From: Bacteroidota bacterium | Lineage (GTDB): Bacteria; Bacteroidota; Ignavibacteria; Palsa-1295 | Assembly: GCA_021324735.1 (NCBI GenBank) | Contig: JAJPIO010000005.1 | Coordinates: 1-64,000 of the forward strand | Direction of reading: 5' to 3' | DNA length: 64,000 nt | In this document: positions 47,914 to 56,987 of the stretch, in pieces | How the letters are laid out: each line of letters starts with the position of its first letter | Numbering within the stretch: the stretch's first letter is position 1 | Made by a program: the position numbers and the translations under genes | Notes under the pieces: model-generated | Seen by the model: the letters and a program-made list of their open reading frames with translations, nothing else | What the model was told of the DNA's origin: nothing | Database searches by the model: none

Positions 47914-48780
47914 ATGAATACGACTGCCGCCACAAAAGCAAGAACATTAGGTAGAGTTGTCAATGCTGAGATTACCATCGAAGGTGGTGGCTTTCAGGTA
48001 AAGCGGCTATTTCCTACGAGAGCATTGAACTATGTTGATCCTTTTTTATTGCTCGATGAAGCTGGACCAATAGAATATGGGCCGGGGCATGAAGGTGGCC
48101 TTCCGGATCACCCTCATCGTGGATTCGAAACCCTCACCTATGTGCTCGAAGGTGAAATGGAGAGCCACGATTCAACCGGCTTCAAGGATATTTTTCATGC
48201 CGGAGATATCGAATGGACGACCGCGGGACGAGGCATCATTCACGGCGGCGGACCAACCGAATTTGCTCGCCAACATGGCGGACGTATGCGAGGATTTCAG
48301 TTATGGGTAAACCTGCCGCGCGACAAAAAGTGGATAGCGCCTCAATCGAAACGCATCGCAGCGGAAACAGTACCGTTTGTCGAGCGAGGTGGCTTTTCGG
48401 TAAAAGTATTAGGCGGCGAAATGGAGGGCGTCCATGGACCAGTTAAGACGACGTGGCCGATCCTCTACTTGCATTATTCGCTTCGACCGGGTGCACAGGT
48501 TACGATCGAATTGCCAGAAGAGAATAATGCAATGCTTTATGTTTTTCGCGGGTCTGTTGCAATCGAAGGTGAAACCCTTGCAACGAATCTATTGGGAATA
48601 TTCTCGGACGGCGATCGCGCAGTTGTAAATAATAATTCTGTAGACACTAGCGAATTTCTTGTACTGGCGGGTCGGCCCATTAAAGAGTCGGTCGCACGCT
48701 ACGGACCGTTTGTGATGAACACTCGCGAAGAGGTCTTCCAGGCATTCGATGACTACAACGCTGGAAAAATTGGCACTTGA
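47914..48780 (+). CDS. Pirin-family protein
   Basis: 288 residues from the ATG at 47914, which has AAGAGGA 10 bases upstream; the longer frame from 47854 overlaps promoter space. Bicupin fold with metal-binding DHPHRGFETLTYVLEGEMESHDS (cited in part: DHPHRGFETLTYVLEGEM) and GIIHGGGP. Pirins bind Fe or other metals and some have quercetinase activity. The gene is divergent from the HipA-like gene and followed by a strong terminator. Confidence 0.9.
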   Translation: MNTTAATKARTLGRVVNAEITIEGGGFQVKRLFPTRALNYVDPFLLLDEAGPIEYGPGHEGGLPDHPHRGFETLTYVLEGEMESHDSTGFKDIFHAGDIEWTTAGRGIIHGGGPTEFARQHGGRMRGFQLWVNLPRDKKWIAPQSKRIAAETVPFVERGGFSVKVLGGEMEGVHGPVKTTWPILYLHYSLRPGAQVTIELPEENNAMLYVFRGSVAIEGETLATNLLGIFSDGDRAVVNNNSVDTSEFLVLAGRPIKESVARYGPFVMNTREEVFQAFDDYNAGKIGT

Positions 48781-48791
48781 TCTTATGAGAA

Positions 48792-48824
48792 ACAAAAAGG
48801 CAGGTTCATCACCTGCCTTTTTGT
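48792..48824. terminator. Bidirectional terminator
   Basis: ACAAAAAGGCAGGT (48792-48805), loop TCATC, ACCTGCCTTTTTGT (48811-48824). It serves pirin and the convergent OmpA gene. Confidence 0.93.
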
Positions 48825-48842
48825 AATTGCTAATGTTTTGCG

Positions 48843-50894
48843 TTACTGGCTCGACTTGTCGATCGTGAATTCAACACGACGGTTGAGCTGACGTCCTTCC
48901 GGAAGATCGTTCGTGAACTTCGGATCGCGCAGGCCATGACCATGGACGGTCACATTTGCGGGAAGCGTGGTCATAGAACGAAGTGCGGTAACAGCTGCAT
49001 TCGCGCGAGCTTCGGAAAGGGTTTGGTTGTACTCCGGCGTACCGGTCGCATCGCAATAACCATCGATCTTTACGCCCGTCGCATCGCGGCTAATGCTCTC
49101 ACTAATAAGCTGAAGCATCTGGCGTGCGCGCTGGTTGATGTCGGCCTTATCAAAATCGAATGATAACATTGCATACTTCTCGAGATTGTCACGATCGACC
49201 GTCTTCGGAGTAATGCGGGTGTAGCCATCGGCATGCGCCGTCTGACCCTGATCGTCGGTCACTGTTAGAGTATAGTGCACCGGCTGGTTAAGATAACGCT
49301 GAGCGTCCGGGATGTTGGCCGTGGTCGAAGTGGGCGGCGCTCCGGTACCGGTGATCGGCGAACCGAGTTGTACGCCATCCTTATCGAGTGTTACCGTCCA
49401 GCTCGTGTAGTTATGGACCGAAGGATCCGGCGTGACGCTCATGTCATAACGGATTTCCGTTTGGCCAACGCTGAGGTCCGAGCGGTTCTCGATACGAATA
49501 GGTGCTGTAAGATCCGGATTCGTTGAAGAAATCTCAACGCGACGGTTCTCTTCAATACCGGCCTTCGTTACCGGGTTGGTCGGAAGCTCTGGCAGGTTAC
49601 GCTGATCGATCATGATGCGGCTACCGTCAATACCCCATGTGCTCTTCAGATAATCAGCAACGGCCGTTGCACGAGCTTTCGAAAGACCGATATTGTTCTT
49701 CTCGTCTTTCGTGTTCGAGTTCGTACCAACAATACGGCATGACATGCTCGGATTGTTCTTCAGGCGTTCACCAACGATGTCCAGCACCTGGTGGTTGGCA
49801 TCCAGAGCATCTTTACCGGCAAGCGCCGTCTGTTCACTATATCCCGTCGCGCCACTGCGGCTGTAGCGGGTGTTGATCACTGCCGATCCATCGTCAAAGA
49901 AGACGTACGGAAGCAGCGGGATCGAAGCGCGTGTATGAAGTGCCTGCTGTGGAGAAACGGGTTCGGCTACGATTGAACCATCCGGCATAACACCATGAGC
50001 GGTGATCGTCGCAGCGATCGGAGTTGCTGGCGGCGGTGCTGGTGGGCCCGCAAGTGCGAACTTCATGCTCGCTCCGCCCGAAAGCGTGACCGGGAACAGC
50101 TCGCGGTTGTTGCTCGGCGGATTCGGGTCCTGTACGTAATCGGTTACCGAATATGTGAAGAAGGCTTCCGGCGTAAGCCAGATCGTATTCCGTGCATTGA
50201 GTGGGATGTCATATCCGACACCACCCTTAAGCCCCGCGATAAACTTGGCAAAGTTTGGAATGACGTTCTTCTGATTGACGGCATCCTCAACGGTCTGGCT
50301 ATGTGCATACCATGGGTCATGGATCGGAGTCGATAAGTTCGCACCGGCCATGACATGGAAATTACTAAAAGCATATTTGAAGAGCAGATCCGCACCGATC
50401 TCCGCCTGTGAGATCACCAGCGGTTGGTTGCCAACGGTTGCATCCGCAGTGCTCGCCTGCTGATCCCAGCGTAAGCTGTAATCATTGTATGCGATTCGCG
50501 GCGCGAACATCAAGTTCTTCGCGATCGGAATTTCCGCTAAGATGTGGAACTCCGGCTGCACAAGAACGTGGCTTTGATCGTAGCCATATTGACCAGCGAT
50601 CGGGCCGAGCGGATCGGCTGTACCATTCGGTGGAGCGGTCACACCGGTCGGCATTGTCGAAAATGTACCCGAACCCTGCCAGTTGGCGTTGGCGGCTGCT
50701 CCGAAGCCAAGCGTAAACGTGGTGGGCCAGGTGACTTCATCATTCATCACACCCGTGCCGCCTTTTTGGGCGTACGAGTTCGGCGCCGAAAGAGCGGTCG
50801 CGAATAAAGCGAGGGCTGCAGCGCCTACGGTCACGAAGCTGGTGCGAGCATATTTGCTCAGGCGACCAGTCCATCGAATTAGTTTAGGTACCAT
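48843..50894 (-). CDS. Outer-membrane beta-barrel protein with two OmpA-like domains (copy 1)
   Basis: 683 residues. Signal peptide 1-42 ending SYAQ. N-terminal barrel at about 45-275 (FTLGFGAAANANWQGSG, EIPIAKNLMFAPRIAYNDYSL, LKGGVGYDIPLNARNTIWLTPEAFFTY, SGGASMKFALAG). A first OmpA-like domain at about 330-455 (CRIVGTNSN, NIGLSKARATAVADYL, NRRVEIS), a beta-sandwich at 460-565, and a second OmpA-like domain at 570-683 (LSFDFDKADINQRARQML, IDGYCDATGTPEYNQTLSEARA, NRRVEFTID). OmpA-like domains bind peptidoglycan, so this would tie the outer membrane to the wall. A barrel with two such domains is unusual. Confidence 0.88.
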   Translation of the reverse strand: MVPKLIRWTGRLSKYARTSFVTVGAAALALFATALSAPNSYAQKGGTGVMNDEVTWPTTFTLGFGAAANANWQGSGTFSTMPTGVTAPPNGTADPLGPIAGQYGYDQSHVLVQPEFHILAEIPIAKNLMFAPRIAYNDYSLRWDQQASTADATVGNQPLVISQAEIGADLLFKYAFSNFHVMAGANLSTPIHDPWYAHSQTVEDAVNQKNVIPNFAKFIAGLKGGVGYDIPLNARNTIWLTPEAFFTYSVTDYVQDPNPPSNNRELFPVTLSGGASMKFALAGPPAPPPATPIAATITAHGVMPDGSIVAEPVSPQQALHTRASIPLLPYVFFDDGSAVINTRYSRSGATGYSEQTALAGKDALDANHQVLDIVGERLKNNPSMSCRIVGTNSNTKDEKNNIGLSKARATAVADYLKSTWGIDGSRIMIDQRNLPELPTNPVTKAGIEENRRVEISSTNPDLTAPIRIENRSDLSVGQTEIRYDMSVTPDPSVHNYTSWTVTLDKDGVQLGSPITGTGAPPTSTTANIPDAQRYLNQPVHYTLTVTDDQGQTAHADGYTRITPKTVDRDNLEKYAMLSFDFDKADINQRARQMLQLISESISRDATGVKIDGYCDATGTPEYNQTLSEARANAAVTALRSMTTLPANVTVHGHGLRDPKFTNDLPEGRQLNRRVEFTIDKSSQ

Positions 50895-51468
50895 GACACA
50901 ATGTCCTACTGTTCAGTTTAAACAAGATTCACGTTGCGGTCTTCGCCGGTCGCGCCACAGTAACACGTTGAAGCGCGGCTGGAGAAGCCAACTCGGTGAG
51001 GTTAATTATCAAACAATCTATTGACGGCTCGAACCGGAAAAGTGCGACTCGTAAGAGCAATCACGCCTTTTACCGCTTCGGCGTTTCCCGATCGTGACCT
51101 GCGACGGTGAGTTCGCAGTTCGATGGAGCACGTTCCGATGACATTCGATGACAAATTCGGATGAACGTGAAACCCATCAATCGAGTAATTTGCGTTTACA
51201 TCAAATTCCTCGCCAATCGAAAACTGCCTCGTTTGATAGTGATTGAGAGATTTTTGGAAGTCACAATAGCGTGCAGAACAGGGTGATATTCCATTCTTAA
51301 TAATAGAAGCAAATCAAACACATCACCTGCACTCTTACTCGAAGCTCAACCGTAAGCAGTCGCTTGAACAATTCTCCGAGACATAACAGACCACAAAATG
51401 AAAGAGGGCAGACTCATCATCTGCCCTCCCAAGAAAAATGCGAACTGCGATATTCAGTTCTTTGGTAA
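50895..51468. other. Leader region between the two double-OmpA genes
   Basis: No gene. About 100 bases before the copy 1 start are recognisably similar to the leader of copy 2 (shared GTTAATTATCAA, TTGACGG and, further out, CGACGGTGAGTTCG), so the duplication carried the regulatory region. A terminator for copy 2 is at 51404-51428. Confidence 0.6.
51404..51428 (-). terminator. Terminator of the second double-OmpA gene
   Basis: Stem GAGGGCAGA/TCTGCCCTC, seven-base loop, followed on the minus strand by TTTCATTTT; 40 bases beyond the stop. Confidence 0.85.
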
Positions 51469-53430
51469 TTACTGGCCCGACTTATCGATCGTGAACTCAA
51501 CGCGACGGTTCAGTTGGCGGCCTTCCGGAAGATCGTTGGAGAACTTTGGATCGCGCAGGCCATGGCCATGAACGGTGACGTTCGCCGGCAAGGATGTCAT
51601 CGAGCGAAGTGCCGTTACTGCGGAGTTCGCGCGCGCTTCTGAAAGCGTTTGATTGTATTCGGCAGAACCGGTAGCATCGCAATATCCATCGATCTTTACG
51701 CCGGTTGCATCACGGCTGATGCTTTCAGAGATGAGCTGCAACATCTGGCGAGCCCGGAGATTGATATCGGCCTTATCGAAATCGAACGACAACATTCCAT
51801 AACGCTCGAGATTGTCGCGTTCAACGGTCTTTGCAGTGATCCGAGTGTATCCCTCGGCGTGCGCCGTCTGACCTTTGTCGTCCGTCACGCTGAGCGTGAA
51901 ATGGATCGGCTGGTTCATAAAACGCTGCGGATTCGGAATATCGGCAGTCGTCGATGCGGGCGGCGCTCCGGTGCCGGAGATTGGCGAACCGAGTTGCATA
52001 CCGTCCTTATCGAGCGTGATCGTCCAATTCGTATACGTATGGACCGAAGGATCTGGAGAGATCGTCATGTCGTAACGGATCTGCGTTTGACCGACACTCA
52101 GGTTCGAGCGATCCTCGATCTTGACCGGTGCTGTCAGATCAGGATCAGAAGACGAGATCTCGACCCGGCGGTTCTCTTCCATTCCTGCCCTTGTAACAGG
52201 ATTCGTGGGAAGTTCAGGAAGATTACGTTGATCGATCGTCAGACGGCTGCCATCGATGCCCCATGTATTCTTAAGGTAATCGGCAACGGCCATCGCGCGA
52301 GCTTTTGAAAGGCCGATATTATTCTTTTCGTCTCTCGCATTGCAATTCGTACCGATGATACGGCATGTCATGCTTGGATCTTTCTTCATTCGCTCACCCA
52401 AAATATCGAGCACCTGATGATTCGCGTCGAGCGCGCTCTTACCAGCAAGGGCCGTTTGCTCGCTGTATCCGGTCGCTCCGCTTCGAGTATATCGTGAACT
52501 GATAACGGCTGAACCATCATCGAAGAAAATGTACGGAAGCAATGGTAGCGAAGCGCGTGTGTGTACCGCTTGCTGAGGCGATACCGGTTCCGCAACCACA
52601 GAGCCATCCGGTAAAATACCATGAGCGGTGATCGTGGCAACGATCGGAGCAGGCGGCGGCGCCGGTGCTTCGCCACCCAAACCGAACTTCAAGCTTGCCC
52701 CGGCGGAGACCGTCGCAACGAGCAGGCTATGCGTTGAACTGGAATTTTGTACGAAGTTGGTTAGTGGATAGGTCAAGAATGCCTCCGGGGTCAGCCAGAT
52801 ATCATGCTTTGAGTTGAGCGGAATGTCATATCCTGCTCCTGCCTTTAACGAAGCAAGGAAAGAGGCTACATTCGGTAACGTCGTGCTTGCATCTGAGATA
52901 TTGGAGCTCGAGTGAGTATACTTTGGTCCGCTGATCGGTGTCGCTACGTTTGCTCCCCCCATGACATGGAAATTATTGAAGGCGTATTTTACCAAAAGGT
53001 CAGCACCTAATTCTGCTTGAGAGATTGCAAGCGGCGGTGTACCGCTCCAACTCAGGCTCAGGTCATTATAGGCAATGCGTGGTGCGAACATCCAGTTGGT
53101 ACCGATCGGAATTTCCGCGAGTAAGTGGAATTCCGGGCGGATCGCCATTGAACTGCCGGTGTATCCAAAATTTTGGTTGGCATCGTTCGTTGCATCGCCG
53201 GTGCTGAACGTCCCGGACGATTGCCAATTTCCATTGGCCGCCGCACCAAAACCGAGTGTAAAGGTGGTCGGCCACGTAGGCTCTTCCACGGTTGCACCAG
53301 TGGCGCTTTGCTGTGCGTAGGAGTTCGGCGCTGAGAATGAGATCGCGAAAAGAGCGAGTGCGGCAACGCCTGCTGTCACGAGAGCTCGATCGCTCAGGCG
53401 GCCACTCCATCGAAGTATGTTTGGTATCAT
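51469..53430 (-). CDS. Outer-membrane beta-barrel protein with two OmpA-like domains (copy 2)
   Basis: 653 residues from the ATG at 53430, which aligns with the N terminus of copy 1; an upstream frame to 53466 exists. Same architecture: signal peptide ending SYAQ, barrel (FTLGFGAAANGNWQSSG, LLAEIPIGTNWMFAPRIAYNDLSL, GAGYDIPLNSKHDIWLTPEAF), OmpA-like domain 1 (CRIIGTNCNARDEKNNIGLSKARA, cited in part: NIGLSKARAMAVADYL), sandwich, OmpA-like domain 2 (LSFDFDKADINLRARQML). The C-terminal two-thirds are nearly identical to copy 1; the barrel loops differ. Own terminator downstream. Confidence 0.88.
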   Translation of the reverse strand: MIPNILRWSGRLSDRALVTAGVAALALFAISFSAPNSYAQQSATGATVEEPTWPTTFTLGFGAAANGNWQSSGTFSTGDATNDANQNFGYTGSSMAIRPEFHLLAEIPIGTNWMFAPRIAYNDLSLSWSGTPPLAISQAELGADLLVKYAFNNFHVMGGANVATPISGPKYTHSSSNISDASTTLPNVASFLASLKAGAGYDIPLNSKHDIWLTPEAFLTYPLTNFVQNSSSTHSLLVATVSAGASLKFGLGGEAPAPPPAPIVATITAHGILPDGSVVAEPVSPQQAVHTRASLPLLPYIFFDDGSAVISSRYTRSGATGYSEQTALAGKSALDANHQVLDILGERMKKDPSMTCRIIGTNCNARDEKNNIGLSKARAMAVADYLKNTWGIDGSRLTIDQRNLPELPTNPVTRAGMEENRRVEISSSDPDLTAPVKIEDRSNLSVGQTQIRYDMTISPDPSVHTYTNWTITLDKDGMQLGSPISGTGAPPASTTADIPNPQRFMNQPIHFTLSVTDDKGQTAHAEGYTRITAKTVERDNLERYGMLSFDFDKADINLRARQMLQLISESISRDATGVKIDGYCDATGSAEYNQTLSEARANSAVTALRSMTSLPANVTVHGHGLRDPKFSNDLPEGRQLNRRVEFTIDKSGQ

Positions 53431-54255
53431 GACACGTGTCGTTTTTTGCAGTGTAACAAGGCTCACGGTGTAGTCTTCGCTGGATGCGCCTCAAAGCACG
53501 CCTGGCGAAGGCTTCGCGTAAGAGTTAATTATCAACCATTGACGGCCCAGAGGCGGCAATGTCGCATCGTTCGTTTCGTTCGACCACTACTTTATTATAC
53601 CCGACGGTGAGTTCGGATATTCGGATTCGATCGGCATCAGCGCAAGATCGATCGCTCAAGCAGCTGTAGGGGGGTCATGTCAAACGTCCGATGCAAAAAA
53701 GGCTGAGAATGCGAATCACTTTCGTGCTACGCTACAACATAATCTGCTACCATTGTTATGATAGCGCATCATTCGCAGTCGATAACTTACGAAGAGTGAA
53801 TTGCCATAGGGGGCTTATTCTTACGGCAGGGATATGGAAGAGTTTCTCCCGGGGTGCACATAAAAAAATCGCTCGTTTTTACAGGAGGTCTCTCAAACAG
53901 GGGGGCGCTGCAGTCCGTCGAGGATAACCATAAGGTCCTTTTGCATTTTGGTATGCCTTACATCATTTTGTTCGGCATAGCAACACATTGTTCATCACTG
54001 TACAGTTTTTATACGCTTATCTTTAGTGCTTGCGCCATTTTGAGACAATCCTCGAATTTGAAGTGATGCCCATCACTACAGATGTATCATTTTGAGATTA
54101 TGGTTTTTGTAAAATCATGTGGATTATCTATAATTATTGTAAATCTCTGAATTTGCAAAGGCTGATTTGTGTCTAAATTAGCAGAGAAGGCTGACCGAAT
54201 TTTATACAACGCTTGATGCCCAAGCTTCCGGTGAGTCTCTAAGTTTAGCACTGCC
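53431..54255. other. Gene-free region upstream of the double-OmpA gene
   Basis: 825 bases without a supported gene. The first ~120 bases are the copy 2 leader (see 50895). Open frames at 53691-53927 and 53854-54066 lack homology and protein-like composition. AT-rich sequence at 54080-54170 may hold the promoter of the next gene. Confidence 0.5.
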
Positions 54256-54795
54256 ATGAAAGCCCCTATCGTCGTATTGACCATGGTGTTACTCGCTGGT
54301 CGCGCAAACGCCCAGATGAATTACCCGACCAATTTGCCAACGGAATCGGGATACACCATTCAGCAAAATGCTCAGCCGATCGGTATGAGCGCCAGTCGTA
54401 TCGAAGAGATTTCCCGGGATGCTCAGAAGCAAAATCTGGCCGACGGCCTCAATGCAACGACCCGTGACATCGTCAGCAAAAATATCCAGGGCGCTACCGA
54501 CCAGCTCATCTCCGGTAAGAACGTCAATATAGCGGCGAGGATCGGTTCTGAAACGAACATTATCGATCAGCACTCGGTCAACGTCCATATCAGCTACGAT
54601 GCCCGCCCGATCGGTGGCATCCTGAACGTTCGAGTAGAGTTACTGCCGGTCTTTAGCGGTATTGGCTCGGCGGTTCGCCCGACCATCAGCCGCGAATTTG
54701 CAGAAGCAGTCGATAATTTCGACGACGAATTTATTGCACAAACGATCCTTCGGCTTACAAAAGAATTAAGCGAAAACTTCGCAGCAAAAAGTTAA
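54256..54795 (+). CDS. Small secreted protein of unknown function
   Basis: 179 residues. Signal peptide 1-20 (APIVVLTMVLLAGRANAQ). The mature part has an Asn/Gln-rich first half (DAQKQNLADGLNATTRDIVSKNIQ) and a beta-rich half (SVNVHISYDARPIGGILNVRVELLPVF) ending in a helix (DDEFIAQTILRLTKELSENF). No family recognised. Monocistronic, with a strong terminator 40 bases downstream. Confidence 0.7.
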   Translation: MKAPIVVLTMVLLAGRANAQMNYPTNLPTESGYTIQQNAQPIGMSASRIEEISRDAQKQNLADGLNATTRDIVSKNIQGATDQLISGKNVNIAARIGSETNIIDQHSVNVHISYDARPIGGILNVRVELLPVFSGIGSAVRPTISREFAEAVDNFDDEFIAQTILRLTKELSENFAAKS

Positions 54796-54835
54796 AAGTT
54801 TTTTTCTCACCACACAACCCTATTTAGGAAGTAGC

Positions 54836-54874
54836 GAAACGCGCCAGGTAACTCCTGAAGCGCGTTTCTTTTTT
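54836..54874 (+). terminator. Rho-independent terminator
   Basis: Stem GAAACGCGC/GCGCGTTTC (54836-54844, 54860-54868) followed by TTTTTT. Confidence 0.92.
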
Positions 54875-54996
54875 GCTACCGTTTGCAACCTGAAGGTTTT
54901 CAATGAGTTAATAGTTATTAAACGGACATTCGGCCCGTATTTTGGGTTGCACCTCTGAAACTGAAACTACCGATCTCAATTTAAGTAGAGGTCAGA

Positions 54997-55797
54997 ATGA
55001 ATAAACAAAGCCACAACTCATTAATGGGGCGCCTTTCGAGCATAATAATGCTCGGCCTTACCTTTTTTATCGCGGCCAGCAGTTACGGTCAAACGCGGCG
55101 CGATGTCTTTCAACCGGGTGAACAACTCGTCTATAAGGTAAAATATGGACCGATCAAGCTGGGAACAGTCGTCATTCAAACCGGGCAACCGACAGCCGAT
55201 GGCACCTTGCCGGCGCACATGGTCCTCTGGAGTGCGGATAATCCGTTCGTTCATACCAAGACGGAAGTCACCGACCAATTCGATCGGCGGGACCTAACCC
55301 TTCGCCGTTTCGAGGAGCATTCACAAAATGGCGACCAGAAATACGATAAGTACATGCAGTACGATCCGAAGGCAAAGACCATCACTTATTCGGATGAGAC
55401 CGTTACCAATAAGGTAACACCGGACGCTAATGCGTATGATGATGCATTAGGCATTTTTATGAACATGCGTGCATGGAATGACGTAGCAATAGGCCACAAG
55501 TATTTATTTCACGTTCGTTCGAAGGATGGCGAGAAACCAGTGACACTCGAATTCACGAATCAAACGTCCAATGAATCAGTCCCTGCACTCGATGATAAGG
55601 AGATTCGTACACGGGTTATCAATGGTATGATGGACCTGGGCGGCTCGGCCCCGCTCGGAGCGGACGGTGCATTCACCGCTTATCTATCCGATGATGCGGC
55701 ATCCGTTCCTGTGCGTATCGATATGAGCATCGCCGTTGGTCATATATCGCTGGTGCTCGATAAGATCAAACGCAACGACTGGACCGCGAATAAGTAA
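54997..55797 (+). CDS. DUF3108 secreted protein
   Basis: 266 residues. Signal peptide about 1-31 (IIMLGLTFFIAASSYGQ). FQPGEQLVYKVKYGPIKLGTVVIQ is the DUF3108 N-terminal signature; later IFMNMRAWNDVAIGHKYLFHV and a C-terminal part that reads AYLSDDAASVPVRIDMSIAVGHISLVL, as in the family. Likely periplasmic; function unknown. A terminator lies 20 bases after the stop. Confidence 0.85.
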   Translation: MNKQSHNSLMGRLSSIIMLGLTFFIAASSYGQTRRDVFQPGEQLVYKVKYGPIKLGTVVIQTGQPTADGTLPAHMVLWSADNPFVHTKTEVTDQFDRRDLTLRRFEEHSQNGDQKYDKYMQYDPKAKTITYSDETVTNKVTPDANAYDDALGIFMNMRAWNDVAIGHKYLFHVRSKDGEKPVTLEFTNQTSNESVPALDDKEIRTRVINGMMDLGGSAPLGADGAFTAYLSDDAASVPVRIDMSIAVGHISLVLDKIKRNDWTANK

Positions 55798-55814
55798 ATT
55801 TTTCAGCAAATAAA

Positions 55815-55845
55815 ATTAAAAGCCCTCATATCGAGGGCTTTTTTA
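55815..55845. terminator. Bidirectional terminator
   Basis: AAAAGCCCTC/GAGGGCTTTT with a short loop (CATATC), then TTTTATT. It lies between the convergent DUF3108 and tsaB genes. Confidence 0.9.
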
Positions 55846-56487
55846 TTAGGCCTTAAAAGCCTTACCTACGTTGAATTCTGTAAGGTACAACGGTTCGAGC
55901 GAATCGATCGCGAAACCACTGATAGGTGTGCTATTCGTCGATGTCATTACGGACATGATCGCGAGAGACGTTGACAAAAACGAGCAATCCTTAAAGGCTG
56001 GGTGAGAATGCTCCTGCAACGATTCGTGAGCGAGAATGAGTGATGCTTTTAAGAGAGACAACTCTTCGCTCGAAATCAGCTTAATGTCTTTCGGCGACCC
56101 AGAATTGGATTGATAAAATAAATCCTCGCGATATCCCGGTACAATAATTTCGCATTCGGCATTGTCAAATTCTTTCGACATCACCTCGTGCGGCGTAAGC
56201 GCTACGATCCCTGCTCCCGTTGCAAATGCTAATCCTTTGGCGAAGGTAAGCCCGATACGAAGGCCCGTAAAACTTCCCGGTCCAATTATAAGACCTATCC
56301 GCTTGATATGGGCGGCGGTTACTCCAGCCTCCGCGAGAAGTCTTGCGCATTCCAACGCGAGCCGTGCATCGTGGATACCTCGTTCACCTGGCGCTGCCGT
56401 AGCATTATACTCACGCAATAGCTCGCCATCATCGGAAGCAAGTCCAATGCTCAAATGCGAGGTAGACGTATCGAAGAGGAGGATCAA
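55846..56487 (-). CDS. tsaB: tRNA threonylcarbamoyladenosine biosynthesis protein TsaB
   Basis: 213 residues. Scaffold partner of TsaD in the t6A37 complex. Motifs: ILLFDTSTSHLSIGL, LIIGPGSFTGLRIGLTFAKGLAF and the ASKHA-type fold; it ends FNVGKAFKA. Six bases after tsaE in the porX-tsaE-tsaB operon. Confidence 0.93.
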   Translation of the reverse strand: MILLFDTSTSHLSIGLASDDGELLREYNATAAPGERGIHDARLALECARLLAEAGVTAAHIKRIGLIIGPGSFTGLRIGLTFAKGLAFATGAGIVALTPHEVMSKEFDNAECEIIVPGYREDLFYQSNSGSPKDIKLISSEELSLLKASLILAHESLQEHSHPAFKDCSFLSTSLAIMSVMTSTNSTPISGFAIDSLEPLYLTEFNVGKAFKA

Positions 56488-56493
56488 ACGCGA

Positions 56494-56943
56494 TTATACT
56501 TGTACTGTTGGTTGCTCTATCGCTATTAGACGTTCTTGTTCGGTTACTACTGTTATTTGCACCCGAATCGCATCCTTTGGGATCAACTCCGCAATTCGCT
56601 CCGGCCATTCAACGATCGTTGCCGCATTCCTGGGATAGAGATAATCCTCCACGCCGAGCTCTAACAATTCTTCCGGCTTCTCGAAACGATAACAATCCAA
56701 ATGGTAGAGTGCAAATGGCACTCCGTTGAGCATGCACTCATATTCGTTTGCAAGTGCAAAGGTTGGAGATGTAAGCTCGCGTTCGTCAATCCCTAAGGCA
56801 CCTGCAATGCCTTTTACAAAATGAGTTTTACCGGCACCAAGCTCGCCATGAACAACGACGACCATCCCTGGTCGTAGATGATCGTCCGCAAAAGCTTTTC
56901 CCGCTCGAACGGTTTCTTCCGGAGATGTAGTACGATATTGCAT
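56494..56943 (-). CDS. tsaE: tRNA threonylcarbamoyladenosine biosynthesis protein TsaE
   Basis: 149 residues from the ATG at 56943 (an upstream ATG at 56970 would give 158). ATPase with Walker A GELGAGKTHFVKG and TSPTFALANEY, ALYHLDCYR and a C-terminal beta part (TIVEWPERIAELIP). Works with TsaB and TsaD in t6A synthesis. Adjacent to porX, a neighbourhood also common in Bacteroidota. Confidence 0.93.
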   Translation of the reverse strand: MQYRTTSPEETVRAGKAFADDHLRPGMVVVVHGELGAGKTHFVKGIAGALGIDERELTSPTFALANEYECMLNGVPFALYHLDCYRFEKPEELLELGVEDYLYPRNAATIVEWPERIAELIPKDAIRVQITVVTEQERLIAIEQPTVQV

Positions 56944-56987
56944 TGGCAGGATATTCTTAAAACAAGCCAAAGCTTATTCTACATCGC

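Noticed and set aside
53691-54066. Two short open frames upstream of the secreted protein at 54256
   Set aside because: No recognisable features, overlapping frames, and the region reads as an AT-rich intergenic stretch.
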